A stretch of DNA of 64,000 nucleotides from Pseudoips prasinana (taxonomy: Eukaryota; Arthropoda; Insecta; Lepidoptera; Nolidae). Both the position numbers and the translations under genes were made by a program. Below are positions 1-10,334 of the stretch, piece after piece. Below the pieces are notes generated by a model. It did not search any database. It had not been told where the DNA came from and saw only the letters and a list, made by a program, of their open reading frames with translations. Location: the NCBI GenBank assembly GCA_951640165.1, contig OX621234.1, positions 23,316,549-23,380,548 of the forward strand, given 5' to 3'. Each line of letters starts with the position of its first letter. Within the stretch, counting starts at the first letter, position 1.

Positions 1-660
1 TGTAGGTTTAGTTTTGAAATTTAGTGTACCTACGTAACTTTGTTTAATTCTTTTTAATAGTCAAATGAACTAATGACTACGACTATGGGGTTTTCATGTG
101 TTATTTATCATTAATTTTCGGTCTTTTTCATTTTCATCTACATTTCATATCTATTAGTAAGACCCAATGAGTGTTAGGCATATAAAATTATAGAGAATAC
201 TGTTGATTCGCTTTATATAATTTACTAATTAATTAATATTTACATTAGACAAATCTACCTACTCTACTCTAATAAATGTTGACCGTTTCTGTGGTAAGGC
301 ATACATCAAGTGATTCATCTGATGTGAATAACCAGTTTCCTTAAGGTAGTGTGCTTTATGCCTACGGTGCTGGATAGTACTTCATTCACAGTATAAAATG
401 GCCGTTCGGTAAAAACGAAAAAGCTAGGTCTAAATGTAATTTTTTTTAGTTTAATAGTCTCGTAACCAGATTTCGGCTTCTGTAGCTAATCCTTACGGGC
501 ACTAGCCAACTCAGGGCACTGTACACTCGTAGTGTTCGAATGTATGTGAAAACACAGCTCTTCTCGTTTATTACCAGTAACGAACAAGATATAACGCGCA
601 GAGGGTATTAAATGCTCTCCGAAGCACGGGTCTGTATCATCGACAATATATCTATCTAAT
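1..660. other. AT-rich DNA, no gene recognised
   Basis: I see no convincing coding region, repeat family or RNA gene here. The slightly less AT-rich part at 360-620 has no motif I can name. Confidence 0.5.
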
Positions 661-675
661 ATTAAATAATACGAC

Positions 676-935
676 GATCACCGTAGCCTAGTTGGTAGTG
701 CTCCTGCCTACGAAGCTGGTGGTCCTGGGCTCGAGTCCCGGTAAGTGCAAATATTTGTGTGATGAGCACGAATATTTGTTTCTGAGTCATGGATGTTTTC
801 TATGTATACAAGTAATTATCTATCTATATAAGTATGTATATCGTCGCCTGGTACCCATAGTACAAGCTTTGCTTAGTTTGGGGCTAGGATGATCTGTGTG
901 ACATTGTCCCTAGATATTATATATTAAAAAAAAAA
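676..935 (+). mobile_element. tRNA-derived lepidopteran SINE, near full length
   Basis: The head carries Pol III promoter elements: an A-box-like TAGCCTAGTTGG at 684-695 and a B box in GGGCTCGAGTCCCGG at 727-741, spaced as in a tRNA gene. The body contains CCCATAGTACAAGCT and TTAGTTTGGGGCTAG, and the 3' end is an A-run at 926-935. Other copies in the window are at 14829-14885 (tail only), 30005-30190 (minus), 35985-36228 and 61190-61390 (minus). SINEs encode no protein and depend on a LINE for mobility. I think it belongs to the HaSE-like group described in noctuid moths, but that name is from memory. It is not a tRNA gene, because the body and A-tail follow the tRNA-like part directly. Confidence 0.8.
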
Positions 936-939
936 TACC

Positions 940-1900
940 GTTCTTTATTTTCTTAACATTTTTGTTTTCATCCATATGTACATTTAAGCTTTGTAATATT
1001 CTTATATAACTTTAGATCCAGACAATTCATGTTGTGTGAAGTTACTTATTCAATGACTGACTACTACAAAATCGTAAATATTCTCGCTCTCTGAATGCCA
1101 CTTTCATAAACGTGGCCTTGTCTATTCAGCGAACGTTTAGTTTATATGTAGAAGACGGCAGCAACGAATGGATCATGACTAGTAATGGTAACTAAGGAAA
1201 GGGTGTGAAAATAAGTTTATATGAAAGTCCGAATTTTATGCTGCCAGAGGAACCAAGATGACTTACTCTGTTAAGAATATCTTAATACAATAAAACAAAA
1301 CGTAACTCTTTGATTGAATGGCTAAAATAGAAATCACGCAAAGATAAATATTATGTCGAAACGTTTAATTTGTATCTCTTCTTCATGCTCCAATTCCCAA
1401 ACTGATCTACTGAAATTATATTCTTTACACTGGAGTAACATTAAGGACAATAAATAAATAATATGTAGGTATTTATCGTATTCATGGGTGTTATTACAAA
1501 GGTCTTTTAGGAGTATACAGAACCAAACATGAACCCCGGTAGGGCACAGGAAATATACTATTTAAAAACAAGTATTAATATTAATTCAAAATCTTAAACA
1601 TTGTGTACTTAAGATAATATTGGTTTTTTTTTTTATTAACGTAGACTTTAAAAAAGCGCTTGTAAATAGTCAGAACATGTTTGTAGTAATATAGTTGTTT
1701 ACATTAGATATTATTTCTAGTAACATAGATATTTAGGTACATCTTGTATGAAAACATTTATAAAATTTATTTTATTACAGAAATGATATTTAGCTAGCTC
1801 GTATCAAGTTATTGTCAAGAGATTATGTTTAATTATCTAGTTTGAGTCTAATATTTTTACTACATATTGTCAATGGTTCTGTCTATATTAAAGGTATTAT
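940..1900. other. AT-rich DNA, no gene recognised
   Basis: No ORF of note, repeat match within the window or structured RNA was seen in this stretch. Confidence 0.5.
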
Positions 1901-1904
1901 TATT

Positions 1905-2092
1905 CTAACGGACCTTGTATTAATAACGACGGTCGCGCTTTAATGCTACCACCGGATCCAATGCGCCCCAACTGAGAAGACCCAGCGAAACAAACTCAGT
2001 GGGTTCATCTACTACCGGTTTCAACACGACCCAGTTGAGACGGTCCGGCGAAACATACTCAAGCGGGCATGAACACGGGATTTGGTCCAATT
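1905..2092 (-). repeat. Interspersed repeat with internal duplication (copy 1)
   Basis: Read on the minus strand this matches 23675-23872 on the plus strand over nearly its whole length. Shared blocks include GAGTATGTTTCGC and TTGGATCCGGTGGT. It is richer in GC than its flanks. Each copy has two related half-units of about 63 nt, each starting GAGTNTGTTTCGC. I do not know the parent element. The reading has no long ORF. Confidence 0.7.
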
Positions 2093-2289
2093 AGAGTAAT
2101 TATTTAGTAGGCAAACACAATATATGCTCGATCGGTTGTCTGAATGCTTATTATTTTAGATTATATTTAGGTATACAAAAGAAAAACTTCGAAACAATAA
2201 CATTATTCATTTTGAGACAGAGTCAATAATTTTAAATTAAGTATATGATAGCAATCATTTACAGATAGTTCACGTAACACAGCAGATCA

Positions 2290-2755
2290 GTCATGTCTAT
2301 ATGGCTACAAGATCTCCAGCGAGCAATGTGCAGGTAGGAAGTGAGAGCCAGACGTCTTTGTCATCGATGTACTCTTTAGTGGTGTAATAACCCCTAGCCA
2401 TAAGTATAAGTTTAATATGTGTTTTAAAACTTGTGTCAGGCAGATCAGTAATTTGAGTAGGAAGTTTGTTTTTATTCCTAGTATTTATATTATGCAGTTC
2501 ACTTTTCTTTTTATAATTATGAATATTTTTTCTAACAAACATTATATTCTGATATATATATTCCGATGGCACAGTAAGTATATTTATTTCTTTAAACAAA
2601 TTTCGCAAAGAATCGCGACTGCCTAAACCATAAATGGCTCTGACTGCTCTTTTCTGCAATACAAAAATAGTACCTATGTGAGCCGCCGAACCCCACAGCA
2701 GAATGCCATACGACATAATGCTATGAAGTAGTATTGTGTAAAGTGAATTTGTATG
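2290..2755 (-). pseudogene. LINE reverse transcriptase C-terminal fragment (CR1/Jockey-like)
   Basis: The open reading runs from the start region of a motif reading SIMSYGILLWGSAA, through VLQKRAVRAIYGL and FKEINILTVPSEYI, to a C-terminus with GYYTTKEYIDDKDVW. This is the conserved tail that follows the RT domain in CR1/Jockey-type elements, and the same blocks occur in the nearly intact LINE at 54421-54978. Endonuclease and RT catalytic blocks are missing, so it is a 5'-truncated insertion. Compared with relatives it also lacks a segment between NTRNKNKL and FKTHIK, probably a small internal deletion. The reading continues open upstream of its first Met. It is a dead fragment with no host function expected. 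Confidence 0.75.
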
Positions 2756-2929
2756 ATTTTGTCATTTAGATATTCGTTTATTGAATAATAAAATTTATTT
2801 ATTAAGATATTTTAGGTTGTTTGTGAAGTTGTTGGTTTTATCTGCATTTTTTATATTATTTGGCAACTTGTTGTACAATTTTACGGACATGACAAGGGGA
2901 CTAGAAGAGTGCATTACAAGTCTTTATTT

Positions 2930-3162
2930 TTTTGATAAGGCAGGGCGAATGCCTTCGCATGCCACCCGCAAAAAGTGTCTAAAGTCTAACGGCTGCCGCC
3001 GCCACCCCGACGCCTCCTCCGCCTACGAGCGGGATCGGCTCGTTTTCCCGATGCCGTTCGGCGGCCTCCTTCTGCAGCAAAACTGCCTCACAGAAGGAGA
3101 CCACGGCGTCCCATTTGGTGGAGTCGCCAGCCAGCATCGCATACACGACTGCTGACGGCGGA
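2930..3162 (-). pseudogene. Probable R1-type LINE ORF2 C-terminal fragment
   Basis: On the minus strand a GC-rich patch reads AGDSTKWDAVVSFCEAVLLQ, then KEAAERHRENEP and a Gly/Ala-rich end. This resembles the C-terminus of R1-clade LINE ORF2 proteins as I remember them: a short helix with VVSFCE and QKEAAER, then a basic or low-complexity tail. There are no RT motifs, so the rest is absent. Its GC content is far above the flanks, which fits a recent insertion from a GC-rich element. The clade assignment is from memory. Confidence 0.5.
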
Positions 3163-4570
3163 AGTCTAGATTGTAGTAGATTTAATCTTTTCCCATGACG
3201 AATGGTTAGTAGGTGCGTGTTCTCTTTTTGAAAAAAAATTTGGATGGTTGCGAACGAATTTGCATATTTCGAGAATATAAATGCAGGGTAGTAATAAATT
3301 GATGCAAGAATTTATAAAGTAACTGCTAAGGTAATTATCCGAACTAAACAAAATTTATATAGGACCATCAAGGGAAGATTCCGCGTAAAGAAACGCCGAA
3401 CGTATACAGTTAATGGAGTGGTTTCGTTTACAGGGACCTATGAGGCTTTCACAGCTTCATCGGACTATAGAGGCAAGCGAGGGCTCAAGCTGTCTAGCAA
3501 GTAAGACTAGAAACTTAGTAACCGACCCGGGGGACACTTTTCGAAATAGAACTTTGTTACTGGCGTGGAAATACGACTATGCATCTCCCCGCCAGAGGGT
3601 CGTATCGTTATGAGGGATGTTTTGTGCAACATTCGCTTTAACTTAATACGCGACGCAGGCCTCTCGTCCCATTTAGGTTCAAAACATGGATTTCGTGGAT
3701 TTAATAAGACTTCTTCTCCGATGATGTTGTTTGGTGAAGGAAACATGACCATGACTTCCAGGGCGTAAATGCCCAACCGTTAACACCACTTTTGGGAAAA
3801 ACGTCGGTAAAATTGCCATTTACCACAATTCAGATGTTGCTTGATACAATATTGAATCTTCATTAATGATACGGAAACTTATTTATATTCTTACAACATG
3901 CTTTGAGTATCATTTATTAGAATTGACACCGATTAAATATCCATCGACTGAAGTGCCATTCTAGCGTAGGGTAAGAAAAGAAGCAATTGAAATGTATGGG
4001 CATCAATATGAGTTGCATAGATACATATTAATTGAAAGATTACGTCATACAATGTGTCTTATTATACATTATATAACCTACCTTCATTACATGCACCTAT
4101 TTATTTACGGCTATTATTGGTAGGAAATGGAATAGTTTCAAATCAATGTTGGTATCTTATGTCATTACATATTCTGCATCTTTTTTGTGTTAATAAATCT
4201 TTCGCGGCCAATGACGATTTTTTGTACAACGTAAAAAGGCAGAATGAAATAAAATTAGAACTTAGTTACTAATTATTTCTTACTTCTCTGTTTCTTGACT
4301 ATTGCATGTTTATGAAGGTATAGTAACCAGCCATAGAGGAGCCGTGAACGTTATCGAGGTGAATCAAATACGGGGCAGGTTTTTCTGCAAGCTGTAGATG
4401 AGATACAGGATATGATATTACCAATCGCTGTCAGCCGTAAAGTTTATTTAGTTTTAACCCCTGGAATATTTTTTTATTTTCATAGGTACCTTGCAGTTTA
4501 CAAATTTCAAATTAAAATTTTTTAGTACGATATTTAGACTCGTTGAAAATATGATTTTAAACACTTTTTT
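3163..4570. other. No firm gene; one low-AT patch at 3360-3780
   Basis: Most of this is AT-rich and featureless. At 3360-3780 the DNA is less AT-rich and open in several frames, including an 89-codon minus reading at 3507-3776. Around 3603-3640 it resembles 5826-5858, sharing AGGGATGTTTT then GCAAC. That suggests a decayed repeat rather than a host exon. I recognise no protein family. Confidence 0.35.
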
Positions 4571-4576
4571 AATCCT

Positions 4577-4797
4577 AATCTTGAATGCTGTGTGGTGACG
4601 GCGGCGAATATCAGAATATCATCACCCCTTCTCATCCCGTGGGGGGTGTAGGAGTCGACCCGAAGGAATATCTACCAGAGGATGGGCATCAGCTTCCTTG
4701 TAATATGACCGCAAACCCGTCTACCACCAAGATGCTTCTTGGAGAAGGCTTTGGTCTAGTAGTGGACTTTTTAGAGCTGTAATGATGATGATGATGA
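4577..4797 (+). repeat. Family B dispersed repeat with (GAT)n tail
   Basis: It begins GCTGTGTGGTGACGGCGGCG, has CTCATCCCGTGG and GAGTCGACCCGAAGGAATAT in the body, and ends GTCTAGTAGTGGACTTTTTA followed by (ATG)n. Related copies lie at 8893-9062, 16450-16626, 25738-25930, 46212-46456 and 55448-55652. The (GAT)n tail and truncated 5' ends indicate target-primed retrotransposition. No ORF is intact. Confidence 0.75.
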
Positions 4798-4833
4798 AGA
4801 GAATTATATTTTATAAGATAATAATTAATATAT

Positions 4834-4905
4834 ATAAATGAGCTAAGGGTTCTTTCGCTCTATAGGTATATACCTCTATAGCGAAAGAACCCGTCGCTCA
4901 TTTAT
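4834..4905. repeat. Long hairpin (inverted repeat)
   Basis: Arms at 4834-4866 and 4873-4905 are complementary apart from a few mismatches around GGGTTCTTTCGCT and separate by 6 nt. The fold could be a foldback element or an RNA hairpin. There is no evidence of transcription. Confidence 0.75.
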
Positions 4906-5309
4906 CGTTGCTATTGTTTAGCGCTACCCTAACTAAATGATTTACTTATAAAACCTAATTAATCTATATACCAGCTAAAAAAAAATCTCACATGAGTGGA
5001 TTAAGGAAGGTGATGTTGGAAGAGCTGATTGGCGAAGAATATCCGCAAAATTTAATTAGTTTTATCGGGATTCCGACTTGAGTTTTTATTACTGGCAATA
5101 TCGTTATTAATGGTGAACCTCATAGTATGAGTATATTTTAACAAGTATATGGCTTATCGACCTTCATCGTTTCATTGTTATATCTTAATATGCTAAAATA
5201 TGGTTGAAAAGTCTTAAGAAAAAGACAATCACTTTACTTACTTTATGGCATGGAAAATAATTACCCTAATGTCAGTTCAAGCTGTCCAACGACTACAACA
5301 GACGTTTAT

Positions 5310-5416
5310 TCCCGTTGTCCCCGTACGCCGTGACGGGACAGCGGTACTTCAATTAAATATTTAAAAATACGTTCCGTTGTCCCCGTACACTGATATGACA
5401 TACGGGGACAACGGCA
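5310..5416. repeat. Inverted and direct repeats of CCGTTGTCCCCGTA
   Basis: The 14-mer CCGTTGTCCCCGTA occurs at 5312-5325 and 5374-5387, and its perfect reverse complement at 5401-5414. The last two form a hairpin with a 13-nt loop. GC-rich arms in an AT-rich setting suggest a small foldback element. Confidence 0.7.
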
Positions 5417-5739
5417 ATAAAGGATAACAAATTCCGACAGTTTAAGGTGCCTCCGAAGCACGAAGTCGCTCGGAAATAGGACTATGATGACTAGGGCTAT
5501 GAACGCCTATTCATATTAAAATAGCATCGTGAATAAATCATTTTATTATAAATCCACATAATTATTTTTTTGTCGCTATGTTGGCCAAACTGTTTGGAGT
5601 TTGAGTATCATCTGTCATTTAGTGCTCAAGTTTGTTTATTTATCTGTAAGTGTTGTTTGCTGAGTTTTAAAATGTGTGAAAACGTCCAAAAATAAGTTAG
5701 TCTTAAATTTTGTATCGAAAATAAAAAAACAAATAAAAG

Positions 5740-7930
5740 AACAGACTTGTACCGGAGGGCACCCTATTTCGGGTTCGAACCTCGACTCTGGGCGGTTACT
5801 CACGGGGAGATGCATGTCCTTTGGTTTTAGGGATGTTTTTTTGCAACTTTCACTCTAGTCCGATTAAGGTTTGGAGAGGGCATTTTATAGATACGAATCC
5901 AAACAAGGGGTCATGGAGGCAGCTGGTGGGTGCAGCGCGTTCGCGATCGTACTCTTGCCCGAGTTCGAGTTCTATAAATCGGTTGGTATGTAGGTAGTGT
6001 TGCGATAGTCTCTAATAGTCTTAACTTGATCTAGTTAAGTGGTGATGTCGTCGTCCGGATCGTCCAAGAAGATGGTTTGGATAGTGAGTGGCAGGGTCAA
6101 AGAATTGTTTGGAACGCGTGCCCCATACAATGCTTGATGGTAATATATTGGAAATCCATGTGAAGGGTTATGTGGCGGACGTGCCATAGTGCGCCCTAAG
6201 TACGTCTCATAAACCGATTCCGGAACGTTTGGAGTCGCTGAATGTCTTAGACCTAGGAGCAGTGTGTGCGAACACCGGAATCGCGTAGGTCATCGTGGGT
6301 CGAATGCACGTCTTGTATATTTTCACCTTGTTCGCAAGGGATATTTTACTGCACGCACTCAGGAAGCAGTGTAATCGACTAAGAGCAAATGCGGTCCGAT
6401 TATGCATGGAAGTATAGCTTCTGGTCAAGAAAAGCAAGCCAAACTCTCAGACAGGTACTATTGAGGGGTGCGAATCGCCCTTGAGAAGATCACGGCAGTG
6501 CTCTTGGAGAGGTTCACCTCGATTCCCTCAATTCCTGAACCATTCGCTTAGGGTGGTGGCGGAAATAGGCAGTTGATACTCGGGCTCTTGCCAGAGTAGT
6601 ACAGAGTGGTCTCATCTGCGAAGAAGGCTAATTGGGTCTTCTTGGGGATAGGAATGTCGCTGGTGCAGAGCAAGAGTAAGAGTGGAGAAAGAGTGGTGAG
6701 TGGAGAAGCCCCTTCAATGCGGTATCTTAAGGTACGTTCCAAAAAAGCAAAGCGTTCGACAAGGTCTGGCCTAACTAACGGCTTATAAGCTGTCTGACCG
6801 TCTCGTACATATCTTACAAAACTTCATCACATTAAGGAGAGTGTTCTAATATGACAACTTTGTCGAGCTGCTTTGACAAGTGTGGGCCAATACGGTGCAC
6901 CTGGTGCACATAAGAGTGTCTAGCTTGAAAACCGAAATGCTCGTCTGGGAGGAGCTTTTTGGAGGAGGAGGTCAACAGGTGGGCGTATCGGGCGATAACT
7001 ATCCAGGTTGGTTTTGTCATTGCCGGGTTTAGAATCTTCAATCATCTAATATAATCGCCTGATTTCACTGTTATGGAAGGATGTTGTGAGACAAGGCCGC
7101 GTTGAAGATCGCGGTCAATAGGCTTAGTAGAAATCATCGAGACATGCTGCAATACACGATTGGCGATTCCGTCGGAACCAGGGGTTTGCGTCGATGGAGA
7201 TCCTTGATCAAAGATCTCGCTTCAACGATTGACACTGGCTTTTGGGGACTGTTGTCGTCGACGTCGTCATTCTTCTGGGAGGATTCTACTCTATGTGCTA
7301 TTGAGGTTGAGAGTAGTAGGGTTCTACGTTCTACCTGGGAGTCGACCCCAGCGAAGTGATCCGGGTATACTGATAGTGTTAGAAGATAGTCAAATGATGG
7401 GCGTTGATTAGGTCGTTTCAGCAGTGGCATAGCCGATTCGGTGTCGCATTTAAGCTGTTTGCAAAGATCCCAAAATGCCAAGTGCGTAGGCATAGTTTCA
7501 CTCAACTTCTTATGTCACCGATTATTGCGCATCTTGGCGATGTGTTACTTTAGAGCACGCTGTAGGGAGCACATGCGAACGAGGTTCTCCTCGGTGTTCT
7601 AAGAATCAAAGGCTGCGTTCTTTTCTTTCATCAAATCACGCACATCCTGCGGAAGCTACCATACCATAGATTGAACTCATCAATCGCTGGAATCTCCCGA
7701 GAACTCTCGTTCACTTTTTAGGTGAATTGTGAGTGAGTCGACGGCACTGAATATTCGTTCGGGGATCTTATTGAGGGAGGTTGTTGTGTCGAGATACAAG
7801 CGGATTTGAGGTTCTCCTCGAACTTCTTGATTAAATTATCCGGATGCGACCGTCATGGTCTAAATAACCTCCGCGAGGGGAGAGAATTACGATGACCGGT
7901 CAATAGTCAGAGTCTTTGAAATAAATCCAT
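5740..7930 (-). pseudogene. Decayed Jockey-type LINE ORF2 (reverse transcriptase)
   Basis: A minus-strand retrotransposon ORF broken into several frames. From N to C: 7134-7505 has LIKDLHRRKPLVPTESPIVY, typical of the linker before RT. 6832-7041 has LLPDEHFGFQARHSYVHQVH, which is the RT block with a GFR-like core. 6548-6742 has PKKTQLAFFADETTLYYSG, the RT motif C region with FADE where active enzymes have FADD. 6207-6437 has LANKVKIYKTCIRPTMTYA, the post-RT thumb. The block order matches Jockey-clade ORF2. The upstream end near 7500-7930 is more decayed. Stops and frameshifts are frequent and the second catalytic Asp is Glu, so it cannot encode active enzyme. It is much older than the LINE at 50.9-55.3 kb. 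Confidence 0.8.
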
Positions 7931-7992
7931 CGGGATACATACTCGTTATGTAGTCGACTACAAACCAGTATGAACCGCGTTTTTATTACAAA

Positions 7993-8028
7993 AATATTAA
8001 AGTTTTGCCGGAACAGGCAAAACTTTAA
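7993..8028. repeat. Perfect hairpin beside a decayed LINE
   Basis: TTAAAGTTTTGCC and its exact reverse complement flank a GGAACA loop. The 13-bp stem is perfect, but there is no T-run terminator context or other sign of function. Confidence 0.6.
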
Positions 8029-8039
8029 CATTTTTCAAT

Positions 8040-8890
8040 TATATTATTTCAATTTTAAATACCACCTTTATATTGTAAAAACTATATTATATATAAATTT
8101 ATTATTATTTTATGTACCAAAATACATCGATATAATTAGTATATAAGTATATATTACTTATGTACTAATTAGATCGCTTCCATAATTACACGTATACAAT
8201 CTAACGAAATTAATTAATCATTCTCATAAATTATTTTGTATAAAAGTAAAACCATTTAAAGGTCTCCATCAAAAGCCAGATTTAGGTATAACCAATGATA
8301 GCTGACATGTAAAAATCTAGAACTCTTGTACTTGCAATAGTTCGCCAATTTTAAGCTTTCGCAAACTTAACAAGACAATGTTTTAGGCGAGCCATTCATT
8401 CGTATCTTAGGTTGCCATATCTGGCCGTCAAGGGCAGCCTCATAAATAGTATAGGTATTAAAGTACGACCTACCTCGCAATATTAGCACAAAAGGAAAAA
8501 GCTTTGAGGAAAACAACAACAATGATAGACTTGTAGATAATTACTGTTAAAAAACACTAAACTATTAAACGTGATGTTTTCGTTCATAAACGTTTTGATC
8601 CAACTGTTAATCTGGTCATAAAATTGTTTGCATCTCTTTTTTTTAATTTCTAGGTACATTAGCATGTCTTATTTGTCTTTGCGTTGATTTCCAAAGGTTC
8701 TTCCGAGTAGATTGCTTGAACTGAATCATAATTCAAGATTCAAGGTATTCAGGGTTTCAAGGTAAGTTCAAACGTGTACTTGCAAAAATAGTATTTTGAG
8801 ATGTTCTACATGTAGATAAATCTAATGGCTAATAGTTACCATACTATTCAATTGTGTAATGTTGTGAAGTATTGACGTTGTTTTGTTTAG
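8040..8890. other. AT-rich DNA, no gene recognised
   Basis: Nothing beyond simple AT-rich sequence was seen. The ORF at 8483-8665 has low-complexity composition and no family resemblance. Confidence 0.5.
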
Positions 8891-8892
8891 TG

Positions 8893-9250
8893 GCTGATAC
8901 CCTGACAGCAAAGAATATCTCATCTTGTGGGGGTGTAAAAGTCGTCCGAGTGAATATATATTAGAGAACGGGCATTATCATGTCTATAAGTATGTAATGC
9001 ACTACCATCATATTGCGATCGCTAACCCCTCTGTCAAGCGTGGCGGTTGTGGCATATCCCTTTAAAAGTGATCTCCATTAAACCAGGGCCGCCACTCTCC
9101 GGCGGCGGCTTTGTTATTCCTAGCCTAGCCTTTGTAACAGCTGTAATAACGGGGCAGAGGGTGCTAAGAATCCCCGGCCGATTCTGTGGTACCAAAACCG
9201 AACGCCTCTGGCAACATTTAATACTCGCACACTGTGAAGATAAGTATACC
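8893..9250 (+). repeat. Diverged family B repeat plus unassigned low-AT segment
   Basis: The first 170 nt match family B (TGTGGGGGTGTAAAAGTCG, TTGCGATCGCTAACCCCTCT, AAGCGTGGCGGTTGTGGCAT). After about 9062 the match stops, and a less AT-rich segment with a small GGCCGCC/GGCGGC stem follows. I do not recognise the second part. Confidence 0.55.
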
Positions 9251-9283
9251 TAAACGGACCAAATAACTTATTATAGTAGACGG

Positions 9284-9365
<82 letters not shown>
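9284..9365. repeat. (TA)n microsatellite
   Basis: Uninterrupted TA dinucleotides for about 80 bp. The ORF crossing it is a by-product of the repeat. Confidence 0.98.
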
Positions 9366-9368
<3 letters not shown>

Positions 9369-9498
9369 TCCGTGCACCTACCATGCTATCTCTGCACCAC
9401 CCTAAGGTTGACTGGCAGAAAATGCCTTGGGCATTAAGTCCGCCTTTGTACCATTTGATGTGCATAAAGTTATAAGTAAATAAAAATAAAAAATATTT
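9366..9498 (+). repeat. LINE 3' untranslated tail fragment
   Basis: It contains GGTTGACTGGCAGAAAATGC, then GCATTAAGTCCGCC, then GTGCATAAAGTTATAAGTAA and A-rich sequence. I recognise this order as the 3' end of a common lepidopteran non-LTR element that ends with AATAAAGTTTAAATAAAT-like DNA. Only the tail is present. It abuts the (TA)n tract directly. Confidence 0.6.
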
Positions 9499-9518
9499 CA
9501 TTTCGCAATTGTAATAGA

Positions 9519-10110
9519 AGGCAAGCAGTTAAATAAAGATACAGTTAATTTATATAGATGGAAAGAAAACGAATACGAGAAAGGAGCTAATGAAATTGCA
9601 TCTGCAGTATATCATAAATTGAATTCATTAGATTTTAATGGAATTCAACCTTTGCGACTTGTGGCTGGTTGTGGTGAGCAAAATAAAAATTCAATATTTA
9701 TTTTCATTCTTCTTTACCTGCAAACAGGGTGTTTGGGATTATTGCAAGGGAATAGGTATATAGGAATATTGGAAGAGAAAAGGAAAGAGGTCATTGTACA
9801 GCACCGGGGTTTTAATAATTACGAGACAGTTGTGTTAAAGATGACGGTACTATTGGAAAGCTGCATTACAAGATATTATTAAGCCACCTGGTCAATGATA
9901 TTTCCAATTTGCTCAGAGTAAACGATTTATTTATCAGGAGGTATGGTAACAAAATCAAAGTGAAAGAGGAACTCCATTATACCTCCTATAATCTACATAT
10001 TTTAGAAAGAGGGCAGTTGCTTGCAAACTTTATGGATTGCAGTGGTAAAACAATCATGAACTGGAATACTAAAAAAATATTTTTAATAACAGCAATGATG
10101 ACTTAATTCA
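9519..10110 (+). pseudogene. Broken gene fragment resembling arthropod DUF7869-type proteins
   Basis: The + strand reads LYRWKENEYEKGANEIASAV, then YHKLNSLDFNGIQPLRLVAG and CGEQNKNSI. Relatives I remember have LFADGCGGQNKN here, so an Asp and a Gly of that loop look lost. After frame changes, KEVIVQHRGFNNYETVVLK and then RRYGNKIKVKEELHYTS resemble the downstream part. That family is large in arthropod genomes and often sits in transposon-like copies; its biochemical role is unknown to me. At least one frameshift and several stops separate the blocks, and there are no flanking exons or splice sites that would make a functional gene. The assignment rests on remembered sequence resemblance. Confidence 0.45.
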
Positions 10111-10334
10111 AGAAGATGAGCCTGATGAAAGTTATTACCACTTGCTATCTACCGTCAGCTTATTCAAATATTATGATTTAAAACAACTAAAATTAAAATC
10201 ATTGAAATAGTTATGTACTCTCAGCAACATTTACGGCGCACCACCATTAAGATCTTTAGGGTGCCTAAACGGTTTGATTAGACTTTAATAAATGAGATGT
10301 CTCATTATGATGTCAGTCAAATTGGATCTACCAG

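Noticed and set aside
727..741. tRNA gene suggested by a good B box
   Set aside because: The tRNA-like part continues into a SINE body with an A-tail that recurs elsewhere in the window.
3507..3776. 89-codon minus ORF in a low-AT patch
   Set aside because: No recognisable family, and part of the patch resembles 5826-5858, so it is more likely decayed repeat.
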